Shown here piece after piece: positions 45,956 to 58,507 of a DNA stretch of 64,000 nucleotides. Source of the stretch: Gigaspora margarita (taxonomy: Eukaryota > Glomeromycota > Glomeromycetes > Diversisporales > Gigasporaceae). A program made the translations under genes and the position numbers. The stretch lies in NCBI GenBank assembly GCA_009809945.1, contig WTPW01000719.1, forward strand, positions 110,914-174,913, written 5' to 3'. The notes below the pieces were generated by a model. The model made no database searches. It was not told the origin of the DNA and worked only from the letters and a program-made list of their open reading frames with translations. Every line of letters begins with the position of its first letter. Within the stretch, counting starts at the first letter, position 1.

Positions 45956-46843
45956 GGTGGTAAAAGCGCCATTTTAACAGGAATCACGGTTTGCCTCGGA
46001 GGTAAGGCTAATGTGACAAATCGCGCATCAAACTTAAAGTCTCTGATACGTGAAGGCGCAAGGTACTTAAAAAGATAAATTCACCATTAAAAATTTATAT
46101 AAAATGAATAAAGTATAGAAAAGCTAATAAACTAATTTTGAAAGTGTTGCTCAAGTAACATTGAAATTACGGAATCGAGGAGCAGATGCATATCGTCATG
46201 AAGTTTATGGTGATTCAGTTGTTATCGAACGTAGGATTAGTCGAGATGGTAGTAATGGTTATAAAATCAAAACTAGTGGTGGGAAGGTGGTTTCTGGAAA
46301 ACGAGAAGAATTAAACGCTATTTTAGATCATATGGCAATTCAAGTGGACAATCCCATGAATGTTCTATCACAAGATACTGCACGTCAATTTTTACATTCT
46401 TCAAGTCCAGAAGATAAGTATAAGGTAATTTACATACTCAATACAAATATACAATATGCATACATAATATACATACATAATATATATACACAATATACAT
46501 ACATAATATACATACACAATATACACATAATATACATACACATTTTATTTGGCTTAATTTAAATTTTGGATCTTGTTACCTTTATTGTAGTTTTTCATGA
46601 AAGGAACTCAATTGACACAACTGAGTGAAGATTATGAATTAATACGTGAAAGTATCGAAACGACACAAAATATTATTAAACATAAAAAGGATGTGCTGCC
46701 AGATCTACATCGAGCAGCTAAAGATGCTGAGGCAAGGTATAAAGATATGCAAAAAGCACGTGAGCTCGAATTAATAGTTTCTGGTTTAAAGGATCAAATT
46801 GCCTGGGCTCAAGTTGAAGAAAAAGAACAGGTTAGTTTTGAGC

Positions 46844-46874
<31 letters not shown>

Positions 46875-49800
46875 TATATTATATTCATAAAAATACGCAA
46901 ATTCAATATAACATGTGTTTAATAATTTAACAGGAAGTTGCTGAAGCAGAAGCAAACTTGCTAAAGGCGAAAAGACGATTACCAACAGTTCAAGCGCGTC
47001 TAGAACAAGAACAAGTATATATATATATTTTTTAAATGTCATAATACAAATTATATATGATATTTACTATGTTTATTCATCATACACAAATATAACAGAC
47101 AAGATTTGATGAAATCAATTTGACTATATCGGAATTAGAACAGAGACTTCATGAACACGCTACTATTACTCAACCTTTACAAAACAGGAAAAAAGAATTA
47201 CAAATGCAAGTAAAAGAGAAAACGAAGCAATTACGCGAGATTCATGTAGGTTTTAATTATTTTTCATTATTATAATTAATTAACAGGTTAATAATATGAA
47301 ATTTTTCATATAGAAAGAAGAAAGAGAAATTAATGATCATATTAAAAATTTGAAACACTCGGTTGAAACATATCGACAAAAGATAAATGAGGAAGCTCTT
47401 AAATTACAGGAGGATAATCGTCAAAAACGTGAATTTACATTGAATGCTGTTAGGGAAAGGGAAAATGAGGTCAATATGTTAACACAGGAACGTCACGAAT
47501 TATTGACAAAATCTGAAAATCTAGTTGAGAAAATAGAACATATAAAAAATGAGCGTCGATCAATTACACATAATATTCGACGTACTGAAGATGAGATTTT
47601 ACGACAAAATGATTTAATACAAGAATTAAGAGATCAAAAGAGCGATAACCTCAAGGCCTTTGGTCCTGCAATACCTGATGTACTTACTGCCATAGCTCAT
47701 GAGAATCGTTGGCATAAGAAACCTGTTGGTCCTTTTGGAAGATATATTAAGCTAATAAGACCTGAATGGAGAAATACTTTGGAATCTGTAATTGGACATT
47801 CTTTGACAGCTTTTTCTGTTAGTAATCATCATGATCAACAACTGCTATCAGGGATTTTAAAAAGATTTCACTGGTATATAGTTTATAAATTATCATTGAT
47901 TTTGCAAAATTTACGCGTTATAAATTTTTAATTTTTAAAAAAATACATTGAATTTTATTTAATCTAAATTTCAAATAGTAATTCTCCAATTATTGTTGGC
48001 GAGGATGACCATTTTGATTACTCCTCTGGGGAACCTAACAGCCGTTATTTGACCATTTTACGTGCATTACATGTAATTTATTTAATTTCATTTATAACAT
48101 TATAACATTCATTGAATTATTTTTTTTTTTTTTTTATTTAAAATTTGTTATTTTAAATCCTATCTAGTTTGATGATGAAAATGTTAAACGACGACTTATA
48201 ATTCAACATCATATTGAATCAGTTATTCTTGTTGAAAAACGTGCTGAAGCTGATATAATCATGAACAATAATGGAAATGGATTTCCCTATAATGTTAGCG
48301 CATGCTACACTGTTGACGGGTTCAAAGTTGGGCATAGGTGTGTAGTTTAATAGAGATTCATTATTTTAAATTTAAATCACATGTTTCTTACTATTTTTTT
48401 TTTGTTTACAGAGGCGGTGGTTTTTTGACGCAGTCAATTTATACCTACAGAGGACCTGCTAGATTTACACAGGATATTGATGCTCAAATTCGGTACGTAC
48501 AATTTCTTTAATTAATATACGTGTGGAATCGAATTTTCATTGATATAAAATATTTAATTATCTAGAGATACACAAGAAAAAATTAAAGATGCAACCTTTA
48601 TGAAAAATCGATATGTCACCGAATCAAGACGAGCCGACTCAGAAATTGAAAGGGCGAATCAAGAACAAAGGGAAATCCAAGTGAGTAGTTGCATAAAATT
48701 ATTATTATTATTTTTTTTTTCCGATATTAATAATTAAATACGTTGTTTTTGACTTGAGTTTAGAACAAGATTAATGAGTATCAACGTCGCGGAAAACAAT
48801 TAAATAATGAGATAATTCAGTTGAAAGAAGACTTACAGGTTTAAAACTAATAGAAAATCAAGTCCTAATATGAATTTAAATTTTTTTTTTTTTTTGTGTG
48901 TTTACTCATTTGTTTATTTTTACTATAGGAAGATGAACCAGCAAATATTACTGCATTGGAAGAAGCAATAAGAGTATGAAGTTTTTGAGTTTTGCATCTA
49001 TGAATATGATTAGTTTAGGTTTTAATCTTGAATACATGAATTATTTGTACAGGAATCCGACATTGAGATAGAACAATATAAAAGAAATTATGCATCCCTT
49101 CAAGGACAAAAAGTGCAGTTAGATAATGAACAATTACCATTAGTCACTGAAATTGAAGAAGTTAGCAAGCAGCTTAATGATATGTCAAACGAAGTAGATG
49201 TTCTTAATGTATGTGAATTATATTCATATTAATGCGTCTGGTACTATTGTGTGATATTGTTTTGATGTGTTTATTTACTTTTTTTTTTTTCAACAGGAGC
49301 AAATAGAAGAACAAGTATCTCAGCGTGTGACTTGCTCGAACAATAAGACGCATTGGGAAAGAAAATTGACCATAGAGCAACAAAAAATCAATATTGTTGA
49401 GGGGGATGTTAGGAATAAAAAGGCTGTTCTAGAGGTAATAATTCTTAATACTGTGGATTATATTCAATCAAGTTTTTAATTGTAACCATCGATTTATGTA
49501 TTAATCATTTAATAGGATTGGACAAAGCAAGCTGAAGATTATTGTCCTGAACGTGTGCAAGTTACGAAACCTGCAAATGAATTAGATCGTGAAATCAAAC
49601 AAATTCAAAACCGGTTACGAGAAAGAGAAAAGGAGTAAGTAATTTATCTTTGTTAAATTTTTGAATTATTTTTTTAAGTATTAACTTTTGTCCATCTGTA
49701 CAGACACGGTACAAGCCTTGAAGAAATTGCTTCTGATATGAAAGCAAAAGGTGATGCTTATCGACATGCAAAAAATGAAATTGGTCATATGGAAAAATTT

Positions 49801-50657
49801 ATTCAGGTAAACAAAGTTATAAAGATTGATTGTTTGTCTTATGCTTTGTAAATGCTAAACCGGCATACAATTATTCATAGGATCTCAAATATGCTTTGCA
49901 CTCACGTATGCAAAAGTGGCGAAATTTTCGTACTTTCATATCTGTTCGTGCAAGGATTCAATTTTCATATCAGTTATCGAAGCGTGGGTATACTGGCAAA
50001 CTATTGTTTGAACATCAAAATAAAAAATTAAATCTCCGGGTGAGTTTTATTTTGCTTGTAATACGATTGTTGTAAACATTTATATAATATTTAAAGCAAG
50101 ATGATTCATTTAATTACAATTATTGCCTTTATTTCAGGTTCAAATTGATGAACAAACCAATCAGAATACTGACAAAGATCCAAAATCATTATCTGGAGGG
50201 GAAAAATCATTTTCAACTATATGTTTATTGCTTGCACTTTGGGAAGCGATGGGATGTCCAATCCGATGGTTATTACAATTTTAATTTTTACACTTTATAT
50301 AATATTAATTTTTGTTCTTACATTAACCTTTTTATATATTATATACATTTCTAGCCTTGATGAATTTGACGTATTCATGGATGCCGTGAACCGCAGAATC
50401 AGTATGCGTATGATGGTAATGTATTTCTTATTCAATCTAACATTGCGTCCATGTCGTTAGTTGTTTCTTACGTTCTTACATTGTATTTTTTTTTTTTTTT
50501 CTTTGATATTTGTCAGATTGAAACGGCACGTGAAGCTGACTGCACACAGTATATCTTAATTACTCCTCAGGACGCGAGTAACGTCTCTCCCGGACCGGAC
50601 GTTCGTGTACATCGTTTGCAAGATCCTGAAAGAGGACAAGGAATCCTCAACCAGTGA
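45244..50657 (+). CDS. SMC6: Structural maintenance of chromosomes protein 6 (SMC5/6 complex)
   Basis: ATPase core of the SMC5/6 complex, acting in the nucleus in recombinational repair and replication-fork stability with SMC5 and NSE subunits. I read 23 exons (first 45244-45324, last 50517-50657) joining in phase to 1132 aa, the usual size. N-terminal basic/acidic tail with KRARR and EEETEIAEEE-like residues, then Walker A GHNGSGKS (129-136), HNGxGKS typical of Smc6. Long coiled coils follow, a hinge near 530-690 (FGPAIPDVL, GRYIKL), a second coiled coil, signature LSGGEK (1040-1045) and Walker B with CLDEFDVFMD (DE at 1068-1069). Introns are 50-150 bp, several with long T tracts before the acceptor. 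Microsatellite (TACATAATA)n lies in the fifth intron. Some internal exon ends rest on phase alone. Intact as far as can be seen. Confidence 0.95.
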
Positions 50658-50888
50658 TTGGGCTCGTTTACCCGCACTTTAGAAATAATAATTCTGGCCG
50701 ATAATGAAAAAATCGGCTAAAGTTAATTTTCGGCTAGGTCGATTTTTTTCAAAATCGGCTGATCGAATTCTTATAATAATAATCTTTCATGCATAAGTTT
50801 TTGAACATTACTGAAGTTTTTTTTTTTTTTTTTGTATATTTACTGAATCTTGTCGTGCTTTCTTGTGTTATTATTAACAAATATGCTA

Positions 50889-51056
50889 CAGTTATACCTG
50901 GGTTATATCAGCCCTTTTTTTCTCGGGGGTTCAATTTTTGGAAATATAACTATGGTTGGGGTACAATTAAATATATAAAAAAAATTTTTTTTTTTCTTAC
51001 ATATGGAGGCATAACTTTGGTTTTAAATAAGAGGGGATATAACCCAGGTACGACTG
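50889..51056. mobile_element. 168-bp Tc1/mariner-like MITE downstream of SMC6
   Basis: Ends CAGTTATACCTGGGTTATAT and inverted ATAACCCAGGTACGACTG, flanked by TA (50887-50888, 51057-51058). Lies between the convergent SMC6 and SEC21 genes. Its remaining neighbourhood (50658-51746) is AT-rich without genes. Confidence 0.88.
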
Positions 51057-51746
51057 TATGTCGTTGGCATAAGCAATATACTCAAATAATGGAATTATAC
51101 TGTATCAATAAGTGATACAATATTTTAATTAAGATTTTTAATTAACGCTATAAAACAAAGCAAAAGTTGGAATTCCATATCTAGGCTTTTAATATTTCCG
51201 ACATTCTAATAAAATAATTTCGTCAAAATATCGCTGGTAATTGAGATATCACTGATATTTGAGTCCCGCCTTTATGAATATATTGTACATTTTTTAATAA
51301 AATAAGTTGTATTTATAATCAAAATATATTTATATTTTTTTTAAAAAAAATTATGAAATTCTAGATAAGAATGTAATTATTGATAAGATATATTATATAT
51401 ATTAGCTTTTAGCTTTGATTTAATAATTTACTCTATATACAGTAATATTAGCATCTAGTTTTGATTTAATAAATTACTCTAGTTTATTGAAATTTTTATT
51501 ATTAGCTATTTTAATTTAGCTATATAAACAAATTAGGCATGTGTATAACAATTTTGTTAAATACTATTACCAATAAAATTCAAAATTTAAAACTTTCCAT
51601 TTGAAATAGCAACCAAACAACAAAAACTACTGCATAAACGGTACCAAAGCTAGTGTAACAATTCATAAAGTTAACATATAAGCACCGCAAGTTCTAGTTA
51701 ATAGGTTTAGTTCATAATGCAAGTTTATTGAAATTAAATAAAGCTT

Positions 51747-54700
51747 TCAAACAACCGCACTAATAACAGTACGGCTAATTTCCTGGCTGGAAGATCGAAC
51801 GGATAACTCCATTGTTACACCAGTGCTCGGGGAAAATGTCATGCGACTTTTGGCAAGAACTTCCACACCACCAAAAAATATTCCTGAAAGTAAAAGAGTA
51901 TGTACACTTGATGATTGTGGTGTCCCGGTGTTTTCGACAGCACTCATTCCAAGAAGTTCAATTAGAGTTGTACAAGCAGCTAATAAGGCATAATTATTAG
52001 TATGAATGATCAAATTTCATGCATATATATAATATGCAAATTTACAATACCTTTCAGGCTTTTGGATGCAGTCAAGGCAAATGTTTCAACTACTTGACCA
52101 TCTTCTCCAAGTTTATCCCAGGCACCCTGGAAATCAGATATGTATGTTGGAAGGACATAATCTCCAGTCACTAACTCAACATCTTCAACCTAATATAAAA
52201 TATAGATATATTAGGAATTTTATAAAAGATGAATTAATTTTAATTTAATGTTTACCAGATATTCATCTTCATAGCCTTCTTCATCAGGTTCACCGCTAGT
52301 AGGATCACAGTCCTTGACTACAAATTTCAAAGTATTTGAGAAACTTCCCAAGGGGCATTCATCGAGATTGGTTCTTTTAAAAGCAACGTATACAGATCCA
52401 GGTTGATCATATGCTAATTTCGAAGCTGGGATTACAAATTCCTCCTCTAAACCAATATCATCGGATTCTGGTTGCATTACAACTGAAACATTCTCTAATA
52501 ACTGATCATTTAATGTATTGTTTATATTAAACTGTACAATTTTTAGAAATATAATAAATATAATTAATAAGTCATTATATATACATATTTATTTAAGTAT
52601 CATCAACAATGAACAAACTAACATACCTGGAATACTATGTGTTCATTAAACACGTGTTTTACACAACTAACAACATATTCAGTCTCACTTTCTGTAAGTT
52701 CAACTGGTTTGACACTACTTTTGAACAAAGTTCCAAACGCTGCAATTTCGGGAATTTTTTCCAATTGTTGAGTATAAAGTTGTTGTTGGTCTATTCCAGG
52801 AGTGGGTGTTGCATCCCTGCTTGCTGTAGAAATAGTAGCCGGGATAATTCCACTAACAGCTGGAGAAGACACTCCAATAGTTTGTGTTGCAAGATCAAAG
52901 CTTCGAGGTCTCAAATTCTCAGCTTCAGCCTGAGATTTCGTTATCTTTGGAATAGCAGATAGATCAAAAGGTTTTTCCGCCGACTCAGAACTACTAACAT
53001 ATTGCACCAGTTGTCTTTCAAGGGCCGCAAGTGAATAAGTAGAATCTTTGAAAGAGTATATTGTAATAACATTAATATTATTAATATTTTAAATAAAATA
53101 TTTTAATAACATTAATATTTAAATAAAATAATGAATGAAAGTATACAAACCATCTTTAAGATATTTTTCAGCATTTTCATCCTCATCTAAAAGTCTCAAA
53201 TATAATGTTGCTCTATCTCTAACTTCGTCATCATTATCATCCAAACATCTAAATAATTTATAGATTATGTATAAATATGTAATAATTATTATAATAGCTA
53301 TAAAGAGTTTCGTAAACCAAAAATTACCTAGTGAGCAAAACTTTTATGCTCTTTTTAACCTCGGGATCTTCCACACTAACTCCAAATTTAGCAAGAGCGC
53401 TCACTGCTGCAGCTCTAACAATAGAATTTTCTAAGATAACACGATTATAAATGTAGCGGATATATTTTGTAGGAGTGGCAGTCTTTGGTCCCTCAACACC
53501 AAGAAGGTGCAAAACACGTACAGATAGTTTTGTGAATTCACAATCTTCTATGAATTCGCACAAGTGAGCCAAAGCTAAAAATATTTATGTTTTTTTTTTA
53601 GACTCATATTCATATATAGATTTGTGATATTAAAACCTAAAACTTAAAATATGTGAGATGTTACCTGCTTCTTTGGATTCAGGTATGAATTTAACCAAGT
53701 CAAATATTGCTTCAACTACTGCTCGTTTAAATTCATAACCTCCTTCATCTCTCAATACCCCACTTAAAAAGCCAAGCATTACAGCCTGTTTTGTGGGGAA
53801 TTTTAGGCACAAAGAACGGATCGCATCAACAACAATAACCTTGAATTCATCTGAAATTTCTGACATGAATCCAGTAATTTGTTTCATTAAACGATCAACG
53901 CTAGCTTCATTTCCGGTCTAAAATTTGATTAAGTTTATATTATAATATTATTAATTAAATAATGATATTAAGATAAAAATTAGTCTCACTTTTAATAATG
54001 TGGTTATAGCGAATGTGGCAACGCTTCTGTTTTGATCTGTTATTAGATTTTCCATATCTAAATTACAAGGTTGGACTGCTGTGGGGTGAGTCATAGCCAA
54101 CTTATTAAGAGTACGAATGGCAGCAAATCGAAGTGTAAATCTAGGTGATGAGAGGAATAATTGGAGCACTAAACGTTCACGTAAAGTATCAGTTTTGTTT
54201 GATCCAAATTTTAATGTTACAAAAAAAGTTATTGATATAACACGTCACCATTAATAGCTGGATATAATTCTTTGCTCGTCACATCCTTAATGTTACATAT
54301 AGCCTTTGCTGCTTCGAAATTAACAATGTCACTTTTATGTCTCAACCATCCTTCCAAAAGATCATACATTGGCTGCCTTGAACTATTATTTGTATATTTG
54401 TATATTGAAGTTGGTAAGTACAAAAAAAAAGATAATTCGGGGCACAAATTAACCCAAATATTTTAACTCACTTAGGATCTTCATCTAAAATCTTTGCTGC
54501 AAACCGAATCAATAAACAGTATGCAAAGGTATTACGTAAAATACCACTAGAGGAACCAAAGCCACCTCTACTACTTCCAGCCAACTGTTGTATCAATTTT
54601 GTTACAGCCATACGATCATGTTGACGAATTAAATATAAAAGGCCTAATGCGTGATATTGATTAATATTACTGCTTGAAGGTGGAGTATTATATGAGGAAC

Positions 54701-55684
54701 TACTCGTCGAGAAAGATGTTAAATATGAAGAAGCACTCCCGACAAGCGAAGCAGGTTTAGAATTAATAGCTTCATGAACTTCGTTGGCCCATCTTTTAAT
54801 TACATCTTTTCCGGCAGGAAACAAATGATAACTAGAAACAATAGCAGCGGAAGAAATAGATGGAGTTTTATCGACAACAGCCGCTTTAAGAAAACGTTCG
54901 ACGCTTGGAAGCATTGATGCCTAAATTTTTTAAAAAAAGTTTAGTTCAAACAATCATAAACAATCATAAGAAAAATTAAAATTTTTTTTGAAATGGGTAT
55001 AATTACATCAGTGATTTTACATAAGGCTCTAATGGCATTTGCTCGATAAATAACATCGGATTTCGGTTGCATATCTTTCATCAGACTACTAGTAACCATA
55101 ATTACATCCTCAGCAATGGAAGATAATTCTTTTATTACCAAATAAACCATTTGTCGCAAAGCGATCTATATATATTCATATGCAATAATGGAATCGACCA
55201 AAGAATGTCCATGTAGAATACCATTGATGAATGGAATTAAAGAACTTACAAAGCTTTTGCGGATTTGGAATCAAATTTGGTCCGTATAATGAAATAATCT
55301 TACATCTTTAGATTGAAAAAGCTTAGTTACACTAAAGAACAATTCAGTCGCTTCAGTTGTCGCCATTGGTTCGCCAATATACAATAAATAAATGATCTTG
55401 GTCAGTAGTAAACGGCATTTTCTTGGAACTATTGGTGTTTCATTAAAGACGCGGGCCTCCTGAAGGACGGTAGTTTTATCCAAGTGATAAAAAATGCCCA
55501 AATCTCCTAAAAAAATGGAAACATTAATCGTATCGGATACGAAATACAAAATAAGCAAGCACTAAAGCTTTTATTCATAATATGTCATCTATTTTTGAAT
55601 TTAGTCTGCTTTCGAAGACTGAAAATAGTCGAAACTTTTTTAATAATCGTTACCTGAATCCTCGTCTTTTTTTGATAAATTCAT
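51747..55684 (-). CDS. SEC21: Coatomer subunit gamma (COPI)
   Basis: Gamma subunit of the COPI coat, which binds Arf1 and dilysine cargo for Golgi-to-ER transport. Thirteen exons on the minus strand: 55684-55654, 55506-55304, 55165-55007, 54920-54472, 54382-54249, 54168-53990, 53917-53665, 53574-53328, 53248-53151, 53045-52627, 52531-52256, 52189-52051 and 51979-51747. All join in phase to 939 aa, close to yeast Sec21 (about 935). The adaptin-like HEAT solenoid carries [37 protein letters not shown] and [17 protein letters not shown] Ser/Thr/Pro-rich linker follows, then the appendage with [17 protein letters not shown] and [18 protein letters not shown]. One Ser/Gly-rich insert ([13 protein letters not shown], 54700 region) is species-like. 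A TTTATT (AATAAA on minus) at 51724-51729 is a likely poly(A) signal. Confidence 0.96.
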
Positions 55685-55916
55685 GGCTCCCTCGTTGGAT
55701 TGCTTATATCTAATGCAAGTTTGATGAACTCAATATCGCTATTTATACGTATGTACGTTATGCGACTTTCTAAACTCTTGTCGTACAAACTATATCACGT
55801 GAAAGATCGGATTATATAAATCATAGAATCAATGTTCGCAAACTCCGCGAAGTTGCTAAACGCTACTTCTCTTATTCTAAAATATTTCAAAGAATTCTTT
55901 ATAATAATATATAATT
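55685..55916. promoter_or_regulatory. shared upstream region of SEC21 and CSN2
   Basis: Only 232 bp separate the two divergent start codons, so both promoters must share or abut here. It contains a TATATCACGTGA word (CACGTG E-box, 55792-55801) and a GATCGGATTATATAAAT TATA-like stretch (55806-55820). These are sequence observations; binding factors are not known. Confidence 0.6.
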
Positions 55917-58266
55917 ATGTCGGACGACGATTTTATGCTTGAGGACGATGAAGAGGAAGATTATAATTTCGATTATGAAGATGACGATCCAGAAGAACCT
56001 GACGTTAATTTAGAAAATAAATATTATAGTGCAAAAGGTTGAAAGTTTTCACCTGTAATACTAGGGATACCTTGATTATGTCATTTTAATTTATCATATT
56101 AAGTTGTTAATCTTACATTAATTTATTTTATTTTATTTTATTGTTTGATCAGCTCGAAAAGAGGAAGATCCTACTGGTGCTATTAAAGAGTTTCAGAGTG
56201 TAGTAGATACAGAGCAAGAGAAAGGCGATTGGTATCGACTTTGATGATAATCACATGATAACATTTGAAAGTTATAAACTTTCATTAAATAATAATTTTT
56301 ATAAATATATGATAGGGGTTTTAAAGCACTTAAACAGATGGCAAAATTATCTTTTAAAGCCGGTGATCACGAATCAGTATGGTTTTTACATTTTTGAATC
56401 TAATATGTACGTATATCAATTAAAAAAAAGGATTTATGAATAATTATATTATTATAGACTCTCAAGTATTATAAGCAACTTCTTTCCTATACGAAGTCAG
56501 CGGTAACGCGAAATTATAGTGAAAAAAGCATAAATAATATACTGGATTTCATTTCTTCTTCCCAAGATATGAGTTTCATGGAAGAGTTTTATTCAACAAC
56601 TCTGAATGCATTGGAAGAAGCTAAGAATGAGGTTAGAAAAATTTTTCAGATAATGTCTTTATTATATATATATGAATTTATAACATTTATATTATTTATA
56701 TCTTTTTAGAGGTTATGGGTTAAGACTAATCTCAAATTGGCAAAACTTTGGCTTGATAGAAAAGAATATAATAGATTAAATAAGGTTATTATTTAGTTTT
56801 AACCCATTTTTTTTCTATTACTTTATCAAAGGCAATTTATTAATTATCCTTTTTTTTTCATATAGATCTTGCGTCAACTCCATTTATCATGTCAAAGAGA
56901 TGATGGAACTGATGATCAACGTAAAGGGACACACTTACTGGAAATTTTTGCACTTGAGATTCAAATGTATACTGAAACCAAGAATAATAAAAAATTGAAG
57001 GTTAATCTCATGTTTCCGACAAATAATTATAGTATTTAAATTTTTCAAACGTTAACATTCTTAATTCTTAAATATTTAAAAGGCTTTATATCAACAATGT
57101 CTTCATGTCAAATCTGCAATTCCACATCCACGTATAATGGGAGTTATTCGTGAATGTGGTGGTAAGATGCATATGGGCGAAAGTGAGTTATTTATTTAAA
57201 GATTTAATTTTATCTTGTTTTTAATTGTTTTTAAAGGTAACTAAAATATTTAAACTTTTTGTTCAGAGGAATGGGACAAAGCACAAACCGATTTCTTTGA
57301 GTCTTTTAAAAATTATGATGAAGCTGGTAGTCCTCAACGTATACAAGTTCTTAAGTAAGTTAATATAATTACACTTGTATCAAAATGTTATCATATTTTA
57401 TTAATGTTAATATATTTTTAGGTACCTCGTTCTTGCAAATATGTTGACAGAATCACAAATTAATCCTTTTGATTCTCAAGAGACAAAACCGTATGTAATT
57501 TACTTTGATATTTGATTACATAATTTCAGTAATAAAAAGTTTTTTTTTTTTATATTCTTTTTTATTATAGATACAAAAATGATCCTCAAATTGTTGCAAT
57601 GACTAATCTAGTTAGCGCATATCAACGCAAAGAGATTCGAGAATTCGAGAAAATTCTGAAAGGTTAGTAAGAATTAGATTATCGTAATATGTTTTTACGA
57701 TATCAACATTTAATCATAATTCATCTCGCCTATAATATTAGATAATCGAGCGACTATTATGGATGATCCCTTCATCCGTACATATATCGACGATGTTCTC
57801 AAGAACATTAGGACTCAAGTACTGCTTCGTCTTATTAAGCCATATACTCGAATAGAGATACCGTTTGTGTCAAAAGTAAGAATACTATTTATTTTGTATA
57901 ATTCCTCTACATATTCGGTAACAGTAAATTGATATTTATTTCCTTTTATTGTTATTCATGTTAGCAACTCAATATCCCTGCACAAGATGTTGAAGACTTG
58001 TTGGTTGGTCTCGTTCTTGATCAAAAAATTAAAGGATGCATTGATCAGGTGAACCAACGGCTAGAATTATATAGACAGTACGTATTGGATTTATTTATAT
58101 GCATTTATTATTATTATAAGAATTATATAATATTATATAATAAATTAATATAAAATCTATATTAACTTTTTCAAGGTCATCTGACACTGAACGTTATAAT
58201 TCTATTGATAAGTGGTCGACCAACGTATCGACATTATATAAAACGTGTATTAATAGGGTCACATGA
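55917..58266 (+). CDS. CSN2: COP9 signalosome complex subunit 2
   Basis: Scaffold subunit of the COP9 signalosome, which removes NEDD8 from cullins; CSN2 contacts the cullin-RBX1 arm. Thirteen exons (55917-56037, 56153-56231, 56316-56376, 56458-56631, 56710-56784, 56866-57000, 57083-57182, 57267-57354, 57422-57490, 57571-57662, 57742-57875, 57965-58077, 58176-58266) join in phase to 443 aa, the length of animal CSN2. The acidic start [20 protein letters not shown] is typical, followed by the helical repeat region ([37 protein letters not shown]) and a C-terminal PCI domain ([20 protein letters not shown]). It ends in [13 protein letters not shown]. Well conserved and intact. Confidence 0.96.
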
Positions 58267-58394
58267 ATTGGATGAAATAAAAAAAAAATTTCTTTAATAA
58301 TTTGCTAGGACCTGTATAAAGATAGTTTATGATCTCATGTGTGTATGATTTCGTATGTATATTTTGATGTGATTATCATTATGAGAGCAATGTT

Positions 58395-58420
58395 AATAAA
58401 GGTTAATAAAGATTAATAAA
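58395..58420 (+). terminator. triple AATAAA poly(A) signal cluster after CSN2
   Basis: Three AATAAA words at 58395-58400, 58405-58410 and 58415-58420 in a 10-bp tandem (GGTTAATAAA-like), about 130 bp past the CSN2 stop and before the convergent JJJ1 3' end. Placement fits mRNA 3' end formation. Confidence 0.6.
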
Positions 58421-58507
58421 GATGATTAGTGATGCTTTGAACCAATCAATAAGTTCTTTATTTTTTGGATTGGAAATAAATAATTAGCAATTCTATTTAT
58501 TAAAAAA

